Positions 25,401 through 33,360 of a stretch of 64,000 nt of DNA are shown here, one piece after another. Numbering within the stretch: the stretch's first letter is position 1; every line of letters begins with the position of its first letter. This stretch comes from [Clostridium] viride DSM 6836. GTDB lineage: Bacteria > Bacillota > Clostridia > Oscillospirales > Oscillospiraceae. Where the stretch lies: contig KK211198.1 in the NCBI GenBank assembly GCA_000620945.1, forward strand, positions 854,120 to 918,119. The letters run 5' to 3'. The notes beneath the pieces are model-generated. The model was not told the origin of the DNA. It made no database searches and saw only the letters and a program-made list of their open reading frames with translations. The position numbers and the translations under genes are program-made.

Positions 25401-26702
25401 CACCACCTGATCCACAATGTCGGTCTTAGGGGCTTCCACGGCACTATTCTTTGTTATGGTAAAGTCCAGTAGGTAGGTCTCCTGTGGATTGCTGATTCGA
25501 ACGTACTCAAATTGAAGAGTTGTTTTATCTCTAACCAATTGGATCTTTTCTTGGGAAAGTGCCTTTGCGAAAGCATCCAAGCTCACCCATGGGTTTCCAT
25601 CCGGGTCCATGCTGGTGGAGAGAATGGGGGTGCTACTTCCCTTTACTAGGATGTTGCAGTTTGTGCTAGCACGTGCACTTTCCTTCGGCATGAGGTTTTG
25701 CAGCATGGCATAGGACAGGGTGACTGCACTGGTAACTTGGCTCACAGTGGCGCTATACTGCTTGCAATCCGGATTAAAGTATGCACTGGTGGACATGCTG
25801 CCATCCTTAGCTTGATAAAAACTCCGCCCTGCGCTTCCTGTGGTTGGGATTTCGTTCAGCGAAGCTCCGAGGCTAAAATAAGAGCCTCGCGGCCCTAAGG
25901 GTTCCTCCTGACCTCCCGGGCCAGGACCCCCCCCATCCTCCTTCACGGTAAGGACGCAGATGGGTGCAATGATGGGGCAAGGCTTTTTTTCCTTTTCCAT
26001 CGTGTTCCAATTGGTGACAACTTCGTCCAGGACGGTTCCCCGTGCACTGATATAGTAGGTTCCGGCCTGGTCAAAGGACAAAGAAACCTGCCCATTGGAA
26101 TCGGTTTTCCCAAGCACAGTGAGTCCCGAAGCGGAAACGGTTCCAACCGAGATCTCACCGAGGGGAACATCGACCATATCGTCGGGGTAGTAGGCCATTC
26201 CAAGATGCCCCTTGAGCGTGAGGGTGACGGGCTGATTCACTTGCGTTGTCTTGGACATGGCATCAAAGCTAGAGATCCAATCCGCGTAATAGGTGTTGTC
26301 CTGATTGACGGATACGGTAATATGATCCTTGTCCTGCACCGTGGTCGTGGTCGGCCCGCTTAGCACTCCGTTCCCATTGACCGCAAACAAGGTGTTTCCG
26401 GTTTCTTTGCCCCAGAGTTTCTTTACCGATTCATAGCCGCCAGTGTTTCCATAGAAATAGCCATCCGGGCAGTAGTCTTGATGGAGCCTGAGCAGCACAT
26501 CATGGAGCGTTGCCCCTGTAGAAATGGGAATGGGCACTTCCGCCATCAAGGTTTGCTTCTCGTCTTTGCCAAGGGGAATGGTGCCTTCCTGGCTGACGGT
26601 GACATAAACGGATGCCTGGCCTTCATCCGCTGCAAAAACTTGGAACGGAAGTAGGCTGAGCACCATGAGGACACATAGTAGCAGGGATAGGATCTTCTTC
26701 AT
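22479..26702 (-). CDS. Large SLH surface protein with two DUF4430-like domains
   Basis: The 1407-residue product starts with a signal peptide (1-24). A DUF4430-like domain follows (about 28-135, with TGATLHDVLLRLHQDY and NTLFAVNGNG), then Ig-like segments. A discoidin-like surface domain spans about 450-645 (GGYMTFSFDEP, GVDFILYGNNFG, VMVSQDGTTWYTLAGS). Two cadherin-like beta-sandwiches lie at about 665-870. A second DUF4430 domain is at about 870-1000 (NSGWMYRHNGKIANSGY), and three SLH repeats are at about 1225-1407. ATG 26702 begins the signal peptide; the longer frame to 26804 starts inside the riboswitch terminator. As first gene after the cobalamin riboswitch, it is the likely outermost corrinoid-capture protein. 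Confidence 0.82.
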   Translation of the reverse strand: MKKILSLLLCVLMVLSLLPFQVFAADEGQASVYVTVSQEGTIPLGKDEKQTLMAEVPIPISTGATLHDVLLRLHQDYCPDGYFYGNTGGYESVKKLWGKETGNTLFAVNGNGVLSGPTTTTVQDKDHITVSVNQDNTYYADWISSFDAMSKTTQVNQPVTLTLKGHLGMAYYPDDMVDVPLGEISVGTVSASGLTVLGKTDSNGQVSLSFDQAGTYYISARGTVLDEVVTNWNTMEKEKKPCPIIAPICVLTVKEDGGGPGPGGQEEPLGPRGSYFSLGASLNEIPTTGSAGRSFYQAKDGSMSTSAYFNPDCKQYSATVSQVTSAVTLSYAMLQNLMPKESARASTNCNILVKGSSTPILSTSMDPDGNPWVSLDAFAKALSQEKIQLVRDKTTLQFEYVRISNPQETYLLDFTITKNSAVEAPKTDIVDQVVDYHPGQGGVSNTDLSAFQFIYEGKTAWYRFASLGGFGGYMTFSFDEPIMNDPKNPFGVDFILYGNNFGYAPEPGNVMVSQDGTTWYTLAGSMQYELTTKQGVPATLLGKETIEAIQIAGTTKDGLLSVGKLEPVYGYGDVHSCSQKLYAEEDDYVTGIPGEIYSADHVNAIGDGFDLMWAVDQDGKPVKIDGIKFIRLQTAVDYSSSFGPMSTEVGTIARTKAESAEVGVTPGLQSLTVNGKEILGSPATVPTAQENNRYYEVDLNDSSISMLDLSAVGKAGDHIVVNNAVFTGSASTRMMLSADGTRMARVVVQSGKMEPVIYTIRAYGGGDPAKNALLSDVTVTPGDIKKNPSTKDEVNFELAQNVSSVKLKLQSFHPEADIQISGGTLSAPISVKSGVQSSAIPIATGKNLFAITVQSTDKSVNHTYTLTLTRADSKPVENIIQVSFKLMGDVDHSNSGKHQEQVWIDTTTLQVPTGSTVKYLTDLMLYNRGIDFSAPDNYITKIKNPSSGAWLEEFTNGPNSGWMYRHNGKIANSGYEQRVLKNGDTVIWSYSDDYTKEKDYESYEPWNGGPTELKPNSDVQTVKPSVQVERGIARASVNESQMREAVSAMQKSGANRLVIAVETGEVLKTADVSLPGSTLSLLASEKGFSLTVETPQGCVQMPQEVLSSLETQSGRGEFRLTIEKKVASEVALDGVNLQGSAILEVKFWADQTPLTQFNGNAITLLIPLPNDKSFEAGKRYKSILLSEHQKPEYTWSETVAQGGTLFAKLNTKHLSTFIVTKEPFTQFTDVGETAWYQDAVAFVLGRGWMDGVSSGTFAPDQSMTRAMLVTVLYRMEGKPAVTGSNPYTDVSADDWYSDAVLWATNHTIVSGYGNGRFGSDNPITREELATILRNYAKLKQYSLKNPKDLAGYQDAGQISSWAQDALGWANAEGLLAGRSEKILAPKDTATRAEVATLLMRFSNTIVP

Positions 26703-26775
26703 CTCTTTTGCACTCTCCTTATGATTTAACTGGTAAAACCCTCCGGTCGTTTCAACACGAAACGAAAAGAAAACC

Positions 26776-26820
26776 CAAAACGGGTGTGTCAATCTTGTTT
26801 TCACAACATTGACACACCCG
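26776..26820 (-). terminator. Expression-platform terminator of the cobalamin riboswitch
   Basis: CGGGTGTGTCAAT (26781-26793) and ATTGACACACCCG (26808-26820) form a perfect 13-bp stem. Read on the minus strand it is followed by TTTTGGGTTTTCTTTTCG. It lies between the aptamer and the start at 26702, so ligand-dependent termination is the probable mode of control. Confidence 0.85.
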
Positions 26821-26867
26821 TTTTTATGTGTTCAATCTACGCAGAATCCATATCCTGCGTGACGACT

Positions 26868-27085
26868 AGGAAACCTGTAAGTCTTCTGACTTGCGTTAGG
26901 GAAGAAGCTGTCTTTCTTCCTACGTCCGTATCCTACCTTCCCATGGGCAAACTTGCTCACAGTGGCGAACTTTCGTTCAAACATCCTTAAGATGCTTCGG
27001 TACGGCCTCACGCTTACAGCGCCGGTTACGCGGGGACTTTCACCCCATTCCATCTACATTGCTCCTACCTCGAGGGTGTACGGAA
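26868..27085 (-). promoter_or_regulatory. Cobalamin riboswitch
   Basis: Read on the minus strand, the region has the class hallmarks in order: GGGGTGAAAGTCCCCGCG, GGCGCTGTAAGC, the B12-box core CGCCACTGTGAGC (complement of 26955-26967), CCATGGGAAGG, and the 3' closing element AAGTCAGAAGACTTACAGG. It lies upstream of the first gene of the SLH/DUF4430/ECF operon, with a terminator hairpin between. Binding of cobalamin normally switches such operons off. This is the main evidence that the operon handles corrinoids. Confidence 0.93.
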
Positions 27086-27227
27086 ACAATGACAGTGTTC
27101 CATTTTATTGTATTTTTTTGTTTGGTTTTTCTGATTACGTGAAGAATAACACACCTTTTTCATAAAAAGGGTACCATAGGGATCTTGCAAATTCAAGGAG
27201 ATTTCTGTCTAAGAAAAAAATTAATTT

Positions 27228-27275
27228 TAAAAGCAGCAAAAACAAACCCAGTACGGATTTGTTCCGAACTGGGTT
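27228..27275 (-). terminator. Intrinsic terminator after the M23 peptidase gene
   Basis: On the minus strand AAACCCAGTTCGGAA pairs with TCCGTACTGGGTTT (one mismatch), followed by GTTTTTGCTGCTTTT. It separates the peptidase gene from the cobalamin riboswitch. Confidence 0.85.
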
Positions 27276-28345
27276 TATTCTGTGGTTTTTGGTAAGGTCG
27301 GTTCCGATAAATCGTGGAAGTCATACACCCGGCTATAGTCTTTGGTTTCAGGGTTTTTGACCACTTCCGACCGTTTATTGTCCAAGAGACGAACGATGTC
27401 GTATACATCGATCCAAATTTCACTGTTGCATTCTTTTTGACATTCATCAAAGACCAGTTGCATGCCAAAATGCAGATGAGGGACTTCGATATTGTTGACG
27501 TTTTCTGTGGTGCTGTATCCGCTTCTACCTAAATACCCAATGACATCCCCGGCTTTTACGATGGAGCCCACGGTTAAATCCTTCTGATAGGGAAAATTCT
27601 TGCGCAGATGCGCATAGTAATAGTATCGCTTTTGATCCAAGGAGCGAATCCCGATGCGCCAACCTCCGTACTGGTTCCAGCCCATAGCTTCCACAACACC
27701 GCCTTCCACCGCAACGATGGGAGTGCCAACTTGACCAAATAAATCGTTGCCCAGATGGGTGCGTTTAAAGCCATAAGAGCGTGAACTGCCGAAATCGTCG
27801 CTGTGGGAATAGGGATAGTTTTTGGCAATCGGCGAAAAGGCCTTGATTCCGTAACGTTCTTCCCAGTGGGTGCCGCTGCCGTCTTCGTTCGGCACTTCGA
27901 TTTCGTACTTGCCCACCAAACCGGAGAGGGCCGCCGTATAGCTTTCAAAATAGTAAGGATAGTATTTGAGATCTTTGGTAAGCTCCGCCATGGTCGTTCC
28001 GGACTTCAGCTTTTTTGCAATCTCATCCAACTGCTTATCCTTATAATTTTTAAAGTTATTTCCGTTCTGTGTGGCGAGATACGCGAGTAGTTCAATATAA
28101 TTTAATTTGACTTCTTGCTCCTGGGAGGCGATGTCCAGCGCAATTGCTTTTTTCATGGCTTCGCAGGGAACGTTAAAATCGACCCATTTAATCAGGTCTT
28201 TCTTGGGTTCTTCTTTCGAGGCGTCCACAGCATGCCCAATCACCGAAAAACACGAGAGAATGACGGCAGTGATCGTAAGGCAAGCAAGAGACTTTTTTCC
28301 TTTTATAGCGATCTTCCTCACATCCTTTCTAAGGAAGCATAACAT
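27275..28345 (-). CDS. Exported M23-family metallopeptidase
   Basis: The 356-residue product has a signal/anchor helix at about 17-38. A helical region of about 140 residues follows, then an M23 (LytM/lysostaphin-type) domain at about 165-320. Its zinc ligands are visible as THLGNDLFG (HxxxD) and HLHFG. A Cys pair (CQKEC) follows the second motif. M23 enzymes cut peptidoglycan cross-bridges or stem peptides; a role in growth, sporulation or spore germination cannot be chosen from sequence. The start is ATG 28345 with AAGGT about 10 bases upstream. Confidence 0.85.
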   Translation of the reverse strand: MLCFLRKDVRKIAIKGKKSLACLTITAVILSCFSVIGHAVDASKEEPKKDLIKWVDFNVPCEAMKKAIALDIASQEQEVKLNYIELLAYLATQNGNNFKNYKDKQLDEIAKKLKSGTTMAELTKDLKYYPYYFESYTAALSGLVGKYEIEVPNEDGSGTHWEERYGIKAFSPIAKNYPYSHSDDFGSSRSYGFKRTHLGNDLFGQVGTPIVAVEGGVVEAMGWNQYGGWRIGIRSLDQKRYYYYAHLRKNFPYQKDLTVGSIVKAGDVIGYLGRSGYSTTENVNNIEVPHLHFGMQLVFDECQKECNSEIWIDVYDIVRLLDNKRSEVVKNPETKDYSRVYDFHDLSEPTLPKTTE

Positions 28346-28489
28346 GCAGTTTGCTACCTTAGTATAACAAGATCGTAAATCCCTATGCTTTCAAAATTCT
28401 TACACTCTGGTTTCTATTGCCCCATGCGAGTCTTCATGGTATATTCATGGTAATACATATTAAACCACTCAATGGAAAGGATGATCATC

Positions 28490-28702
28490 TTGAACACACA
28501 ACAATACACATGCCCAAAATGTGGAAACCAAAGCTATGAAACGGATCAATTCCAAGCGACCGGAGGAAATTTTGCAAAAATATTTGATATCCAAAACAAA
28601 AAATTCGTTTGTGTTACCTGTACCCGCTGTGGCTATACGGAGCTCTATAAGTCCATGGGGGACACCGGTTGGGATATCCTAGATTTCCTCATCGGACGCT
28701 GA
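28490..28702 (+). CDS. Small zinc-ribbon protein (DUF2082 type)
   Basis: This 70-residue protein has four Cys ligands as CPKCG near the N-terminus and CTRCGY about 40 residues later. It ends DILDFLIGR, matching the DUF2082 zinc-ribbon family annotated as nucleic-acid-binding-like. I took TTG 28490, with GGAAAGG 9 bases upstream, giving the usual short N-terminus before CPKCG; ATGs at 28472 and 28481 overlap the ribosome site. It stands alone, so its function remains open. Confidence 0.8.
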   Translation: MNTQQYTCPKCGNQSYETDQFQATGGNFAKIFDIQNKKFVCVTCTRCGYTELYKSMGDTGWDILDFLIGR

Positions 28703-28873
28703 ATCATTATTGCAAGTTTTCTTGCTTCAAAATTCTTCAAATAGACATAGCTTTCTATCTTTGCTAGAATAAAGCGTTAGAGCTTACCTCTTTCAAAGTT
28801 AGTAAACTATGTCTTTTTTGCTGTTCTTTTGTATTTTTTTTAGGAATTAGTGAATATCGTGTGGCATTCTGTC

Positions 28874-28902
28874 TTGACAGTCCTTTGCAAAAGGAATAAA
28901 AT
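28874..28902 (+). promoter_or_regulatory. Sigma-A promoter for the hydrogenase operon
   Basis: TTGACA (28874-28879) and TAAAAT (28897-28902) are 17 bases apart, about 125 bases before hydC. A second possible promoter (TAGACA-17-TAGAAT, 28742-28770) lies further up. The rest of the 330-base gap between the zinc-ribbon gene and hydC shows nothing else I can assign. Confidence 0.7.
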
Positions 28903-29033
28903 TGAAAAATATCATTCTGTTTCGCGTCATAAGGTATTTGAATTCGGATCGGATTTTGCAATAAGAAATGCTTACTCCCGCATTTTGCACACAATACTCC
29001 GCTACTAGATGAACGATAAAAGGAGGTTTATGC

Positions 29034-29534
29034 ATGAGTTTGGATAACCTAACTTGTGGCTGTAACCATGGGGATACCGAGGAGGAGAAGTACGCAAGAA
29101 TTGCACAGGTCATCGATGCTTACAAGGATAAAGAGGGAAACCTCATTATGATTCTCCATGCCGCTCAGGAGATCTATGGCTACTTGCCCTTAGAGCTGCA
29201 AAAATTCATTGCCCTGCGCATGGGAATTCCCTTGTCGAAAGTATACGGTGTGGTTGGCTTTTACTCTTTCTTTTCCACCGAGGAACGTGGAAAACATACC
29301 ATACATATTTGCATGGGCACCGCTTGTTATGTGCGCGGTGCTTCCAAGTTGGTCGAGGCCTTTGAGGATCGGCTTTACGTCAAGGTAGGCGGCGTCACTG
29401 CCGACAAGAAATTTACCTTGGATGTGGCACGCTGCATCGGTGCCTGCGGACTGGCACCAGCCATCATGGTGGATGACGATGTATATCAACAGGTAACCCC
29501 CGCTTCTGTTGGCAGTATCGTATCCAATTATTGA
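29034..29534 (+). CDS. hydC: NuoE-like hydrogenase subunit (HydC)
   Basis: This 166-residue thioredoxin-fold [2Fe-2S] subunit has ligands in CMGTACYVRG and CIGACGLAP, the NuoE pattern. It relays electrons within an NADH-linked, typically electron-bifurcating [FeFe] hydrogenase. AAAGGAGG lies 8 bases before the ATG. It is first in a three-gene operon with a 15-base gap to hydB. Assignment as a hydrogenase rather than complex I subunit rests on the neighbours. Confidence 0.92.
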   Translation: MSLDNLTCGCNHGDTEEEKYARIAQVIDAYKDKEGNLIMILHAAQEIYGYLPLELQKFIALRMGIPLSKVYGVVGFYSFFSTEERGKHTIHICMGTACYVRGASKLVEAFEDRLYVKVGGVTADKKFTLDVARCIGACGLAPAIMVDDDVYQQVTPASVGSIVSNY

Positions 29535-29549
29535 TGAGGAGGTGCACTC

Positions 29550-31424
29550 TTGACTAAGATAACAGGTCTTTCTGACTTAACCCAAATCAAATCAGCTTAT
29601 CTGGACGAGATGGGACAGTATGAGCATCAGATTTTACTCTGTGCTGGTGCCGGCTGTATCTCTTGTGGCTGCTCCAAGGTCAGTCAGCAGTTAACCGTGG
29701 AACTTCAGGAACTGGGATTGGAGCAACGCATCAAGGTTGTGGAAACCGGCTGCATTGGTCTTTGTTCTCTCGGCCCCGTGATGCTGATTTTGCCCGAACG
29801 AATCTTTTATGTGAACCTGACCCCGGAAAGTCTGCGTACCATTCTAACCTCCCATTTTCTAAACAGCACCATTGCTGAGAAATGGTGCTATCGGGATCCC
29901 CAAACCAAAAAGTACATCCCCACCATCGATGAAATCCCCTTCTATAAGCATCAGGTTCGAATTGCCTTGGAAGGCTGTGGTTCCATCGATTACAGTAGCT
30001 TAGAGGCCTATGTCGCTATGGACGGATACGCCACCTTGTACAAAGCCTTGACCTCCATGACCCCACAGCAGGTCATTGATGAGGTGAAAGCTTCGACCTT
30101 GCGTGGCCGTGGCGGCGGTGGCTTCCCCGCCGGTGTGAAGTGGCAAGCCGGACGGGATGCCGTAGGCGATCAAAAATATATCGTTTGTAATGCGGACGAA
30201 GGCGATCCCGGTGCCTTTATGGATCGTTCGATCATCGAAGGAACGCCCCATAAGCTAATTGAGGGTATCATTCTGGCGGCTTACGCCATTGGGGCAAGCC
30301 ATGGCTATGTCTATATCCGCGCAGAGTACCCCATTGCGGTGAATCGGCTCAGTGCAGCCATGGATCAGGCCCGTGCCGCGGGACTCTTAGGCTGCAAACT
30401 GTTTGACTCTGAATTTGAGTTTGACCTGGAAATCCGAATCGGTGCCGGCGCCTTTGTTTGCGGTGAGGAAACGGCTCTGATGGAATCCATCGAGGGCCAC
30501 CGTGGTGAACCACGCCAAAAGCCCCCTCTCCCCTTCCAGGCCGGCTTGTTTGGAAAGCCCACCATCATCAACAACGTAGAAACCCTGGCTAACATCCCTT
30601 ACATCGTGCAAAACGGTGCCAAGGCTTACACCAAGTACGGAACTCCTTCGGCTCCCGGTACCAAGGTCTTCGCCTTGGCGGGTGACATTGTGAACGCCGG
30701 TATTATCGAAGTCCCCATTGGCATGCCGCTGCGGAAAATCATCTTTGAGATCGGTGGCGGTTTAATCGGCGGCAAAGCCTTTAAGGCAGCCCAGGTGGGC
30801 GGTCCTTCCGGTGGCTGTATCACCGCAGCGGATCTTGATGTCCCCATGGATTACATGGATTTGATGCTTAAGGGTTCCATCATGGGCTCCGGTGGTCTGA
30901 TTGCCATGAGCCGGGATACCTGTATGGTGGATACGGCTCGCTTTTTTATGGACTTTGTGCAGGACGAGTCCTGTGGCAAGTGTGTGGCCTGCCGCATCGG
31001 TACCAAGCGTATGCTGGAGATTCTCGAGCGCATTACGCGCGGCAAGGGAAGAGAAGACGACGTGGATCGCCTCATCGAAGTGGGCAATGTCATCAAGGAC
31101 ACCGCTATGTGTGGTCTGGGCCAGACGGCTCCCAACCCGGTTCTGTCCACCATTCGCTACTTCCGAGATGAGTACGATGCCCACATTGTGGATCATCGCT
31201 GCCCGGCCGGCAATTGTAAGGCCATTACGATCTTTGAGATCGATCCCTCCTCTTGCATTGGCTGTACGCTCTGTGCCCGCCACTGCCCGGCCTTTGCCAT
31301 CACCGGCGAGAAAAAAGAGCCACATGTCATTGATCCCAAATTGTGTATCAGCTGTCGTGCCTGCTATGATGCTTGCCGCATTGGCGCTGTTCACCCCACT
31401 AAGAGGGAGGCTATCTTAGGATGA
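29550..31424 (+). CDS. hydB: NuoF-like diaphorase subunit (HydB)
   Basis: The 624-residue product has an N-terminal [2Fe-2S] thioredoxin-like part with CAGAGCISCGC. The NADH/FMN domain follows, with GRGGGGFPAGVKW and NADEGDPGAFMDR, then an SLBB region. A NuoF-type [4Fe-4S] site is seen in ESCGKCVACRIGTKR. Two C-terminal ferredoxin clusters are CIGCTLCARHCP and CISCRACYDACR. It oxidises or reduces NAD(H) and, in bifurcating hydrogenases, is also the bifurcation site. The start is TTG after GAGGAGGTG. Its stop overlaps the hydA ATG (ATGA). Confidence 0.93.
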   Translation: MTKITGLSDLTQIKSAYLDEMGQYEHQILLCAGAGCISCGCSKVSQQLTVELQELGLEQRIKVVETGCIGLCSLGPVMLILPERIFYVNLTPESLRTILTSHFLNSTIAEKWCYRDPQTKKYIPTIDEIPFYKHQVRIALEGCGSIDYSSLEAYVAMDGYATLYKALTSMTPQQVIDEVKASTLRGRGGGGFPAGVKWQAGRDAVGDQKYIVCNADEGDPGAFMDRSIIEGTPHKLIEGIILAAYAIGASHGYVYIRAEYPIAVNRLSAAMDQARAAGLLGCKLFDSEFEFDLEIRIGAGAFVCGEETALMESIEGHRGEPRQKPPLPFQAGLFGKPTIINNVETLANIPYIVQNGAKAYTKYGTPSAPGTKVFALAGDIVNAGIIEVPIGMPLRKIIFEIGGGLIGGKAFKAAQVGGPSGGCITAADLDVPMDYMDLMLKGSIMGSGGLIAMSRDTCMVDTARFFMDFVQDESCGKCVACRIGTKRMLEILERITRGKGREDDVDRLIEVGNVIKDTAMCGLGQTAPNPVLSTIRYFRDEYDAHIVDHRCPAGNCKAITIFEIDPSSCIGCTLCARHCPAFAITGEKKEPHVIDPKLCISCRACYDACRIGAVHPTKREAILG

Positions 31425-33229
31425 GCATGATTAATTTAACCATTAACGGGCTTCCTTGTCAGGCAACGAAAGGCAGCACGATTCTTGAAGCCGCCATTGA
31501 AAACGACTTTCACATCCCCACCTTGTGCCACCTCAAGGATGTTCATAAGTTCGGTACCTGCCGCATTTGCGTGGTTGAGCAGGTGGGCGCGAAAAACCTA
31601 CAGGCATCCTGCATGGTGGAAGCACAGGAAGGGATGGAGATCTATACCCATTCCGACCGGGTGCGTCGTGCCCGCAAGACCCTCTATCAGCTGATGCTGT
31701 CCGATCATAATAAGAACTGCCTGTCCTGCATTCGAAACCAGGACTGTGATTTACAGGCAATGGGTCGTGAACTTGGCGTACTCAGTGACCCCTATGCCGG
31801 TGCCAACAATCCCGGAAAGCCTGACTTTTCGGAGTCCATTCTGCGAGACAGCACCAAGTGTATCCTCTGCCGTCGCTGTGTCACGGTTTGTAATGACATT
31901 CAGCAGGTTTGCGTGCTCAATGCACAGAGCCGTGGCTTTCTAACCACCGTTTCTCCCGCCGCCAATATGCGTCTGGGCGAGAGCAACTGTACCTACTGCG
32001 GTCAGTGTGTCAGCGTCTGTCCGGTGGGTGCGTTGGCAGAGACCAGCCACAAGGAACGTGTTTGGCAGGCCCTGGGTGATCCAGAAAAGTTCGTGGTGGT
32101 ACAGACGGCTCCGGCGGTTCGTGTTGGCATCGGTGAATGCTTCGGCTTAGAGCCCGGTACATCACTGACCGGAAAAATGGTTACTGCCCTGCAAGTCATG
32201 GGCTTTGATGCGGTGTTCGACACCAACTGGGGTGCTGATTTAACCATCATGGAGGAAGGTACGGAGTTCCTGAACCGACTGAAGGATACCTTGACTGGCA
32301 AGCAGGCTACGCTTCCCATGATGACCTCCTGCTCCCCCGGCTGGGTGAAGTACATTGAGAATCACTTCCCCGACCATTTGGATCACCTGTCCACCTGTAA
32401 GTCCCCCCACACCATGCTAGGTGCGGTGGTCAAGCATTACTACGCCAAGAAGATTGGCAAAAATCCTGAGGATATGTACGTGGTATCCGTGATGCCATGC
32501 ACGGCCAAGAAAACCGAGATTGCCCGCCGTGAAATGTGCAACGATGGTGTTCCAAACGTGGATGCCGTCTTAACCACCCGCGAGTTAGGGGATATGATTC
32601 GCTCCACCGGCACCAACTTCCTGCACTTGCCCGATGGTCAGTTTGACTCCCCCTTAGGGGAATCCACGGGCGCGGCGGATATCTTTGGTGTCACCGGTGG
32701 CGTCACCGAAGCGGCTCTTCGCACCGTGTACGAAATCATCTGCGGAAGAGAACTCCCCTTCCCCAACCTCCACGTGACTCCCATCGTGGGTCTGGAGCAG
32801 GTGAAGGAAGCGACCATTACGCTGGAAAACGTGAAGCCGGAGTGGGCTGCTGCGGAAGGATTTGAAGTCAAGATTGCGGTAGCCAGCGGACTTGCTGGGG
32901 CTAAGATCTTGATGGAACAGATTGAAGCCGGCACCTCCCCCTATCACTTCATTGAAGTGATGGCTTGTCCTGGTGGTTGCATTGTGGGTGGTGGTCAGCC
33001 ACGTACCCACGATATCGAAGCCACCCGTAAGGCCAGAATGGAAGCGCTCTATCGCGAAGATGAGGGCAAACCCCTCCGTAAGTCCCATGAAAATGCCTCC
33101 TTACAGGCCTTTTATGAAGAATGGGGACAACCCGGTTGCCACGCGTCTCATGAATACCTGCATACGCACTATACCCCACGCGGCATCTTCAATGAGCTGA
33201 CAACCGAGAACTTTAATTTGAATCGCTGA
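31421..33229 (+). CDS. hydA: [FeFe] hydrogenase catalytic subunit (HydA)
   Basis: The 602-residue product has an N-terminal [2Fe-2S] domain (CRICVVEQ). A His/Cys [4Fe-4S] site follows (HNKNCLSC...C), then two ferredoxin clusters (CILCRRC, CTYCGQCVSVCP). The H-cluster motifs are all present: L1 TSCSPGWVKYIE, L2 MPCTAKKTE and L3 MACPGGC. The C-terminal small-subunit-like end is HASHEYLHTHYTPR. With hydC and hydB it forms a trimeric, NAD- and probably ferredoxin-linked enzyme for H2 evolution or uptake. Maturation genes hydEFG are not in this window. Confidence 0.95.
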   Translation: MSMINLTINGLPCQATKGSTILEAAIENDFHIPTLCHLKDVHKFGTCRICVVEQVGAKNLQASCMVEAQEGMEIYTHSDRVRRARKTLYQLMLSDHNKNCLSCIRNQDCDLQAMGRELGVLSDPYAGANNPGKPDFSESILRDSTKCILCRRCVTVCNDIQQVCVLNAQSRGFLTTVSPAANMRLGESNCTYCGQCVSVCPVGALAETSHKERVWQALGDPEKFVVVQTAPAVRVGIGECFGLEPGTSLTGKMVTALQVMGFDAVFDTNWGADLTIMEEGTEFLNRLKDTLTGKQATLPMMTSCSPGWVKYIENHFPDHLDHLSTCKSPHTMLGAVVKHYYAKKIGKNPEDMYVVSVMPCTAKKTEIARREMCNDGVPNVDAVLTTRELGDMIRSTGTNFLHLPDGQFDSPLGESTGAADIFGVTGGVTEAALRTVYEIICGRELPFPNLHVTPIVGLEQVKEATITLENVKPEWAAAEGFEVKIAVASGLAGAKILMEQIEAGTSPYHFIEVMACPGGCIVGGGQPRTHDIEATRKARMEALYREDEGKPLRKSHENASLQAFYEEWGQPGCHASHEYLHTHYTPRGIFNELTTENFNLNR

Positions 33230-33237
33230 ATCGTTTT

Positions 33238-33262
33238 GGGGTGGGAAGAATTTCCCACCCCA
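33238..33262 (+). terminator. Hairpin after hydA
   Basis: GGGGTGGGAA (33238-33247) pairs with TTCCCACCCC (33252-33261) with a 4-base loop; the T tract is poor. It probably ends the hydrogenase operon. Confidence 0.6.
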
Positions 33263-33360
33263 TGTTTCACTCCCCATTCCGTTAAGCCCAATTCCCAATC
33301 AATTCTTCCTCTTCTGCACATCCTATTCATACTATTTCGGTTCAGTTAGGAGATGGTTTC

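Noticed and set aside
26703-26804. N-terminal extension of the large DUF4430/SLH gene to 26804
   Set aside because: The extension starts inside the riboswitch terminator hairpin, and a typical signal peptide begins at ATG 26702.
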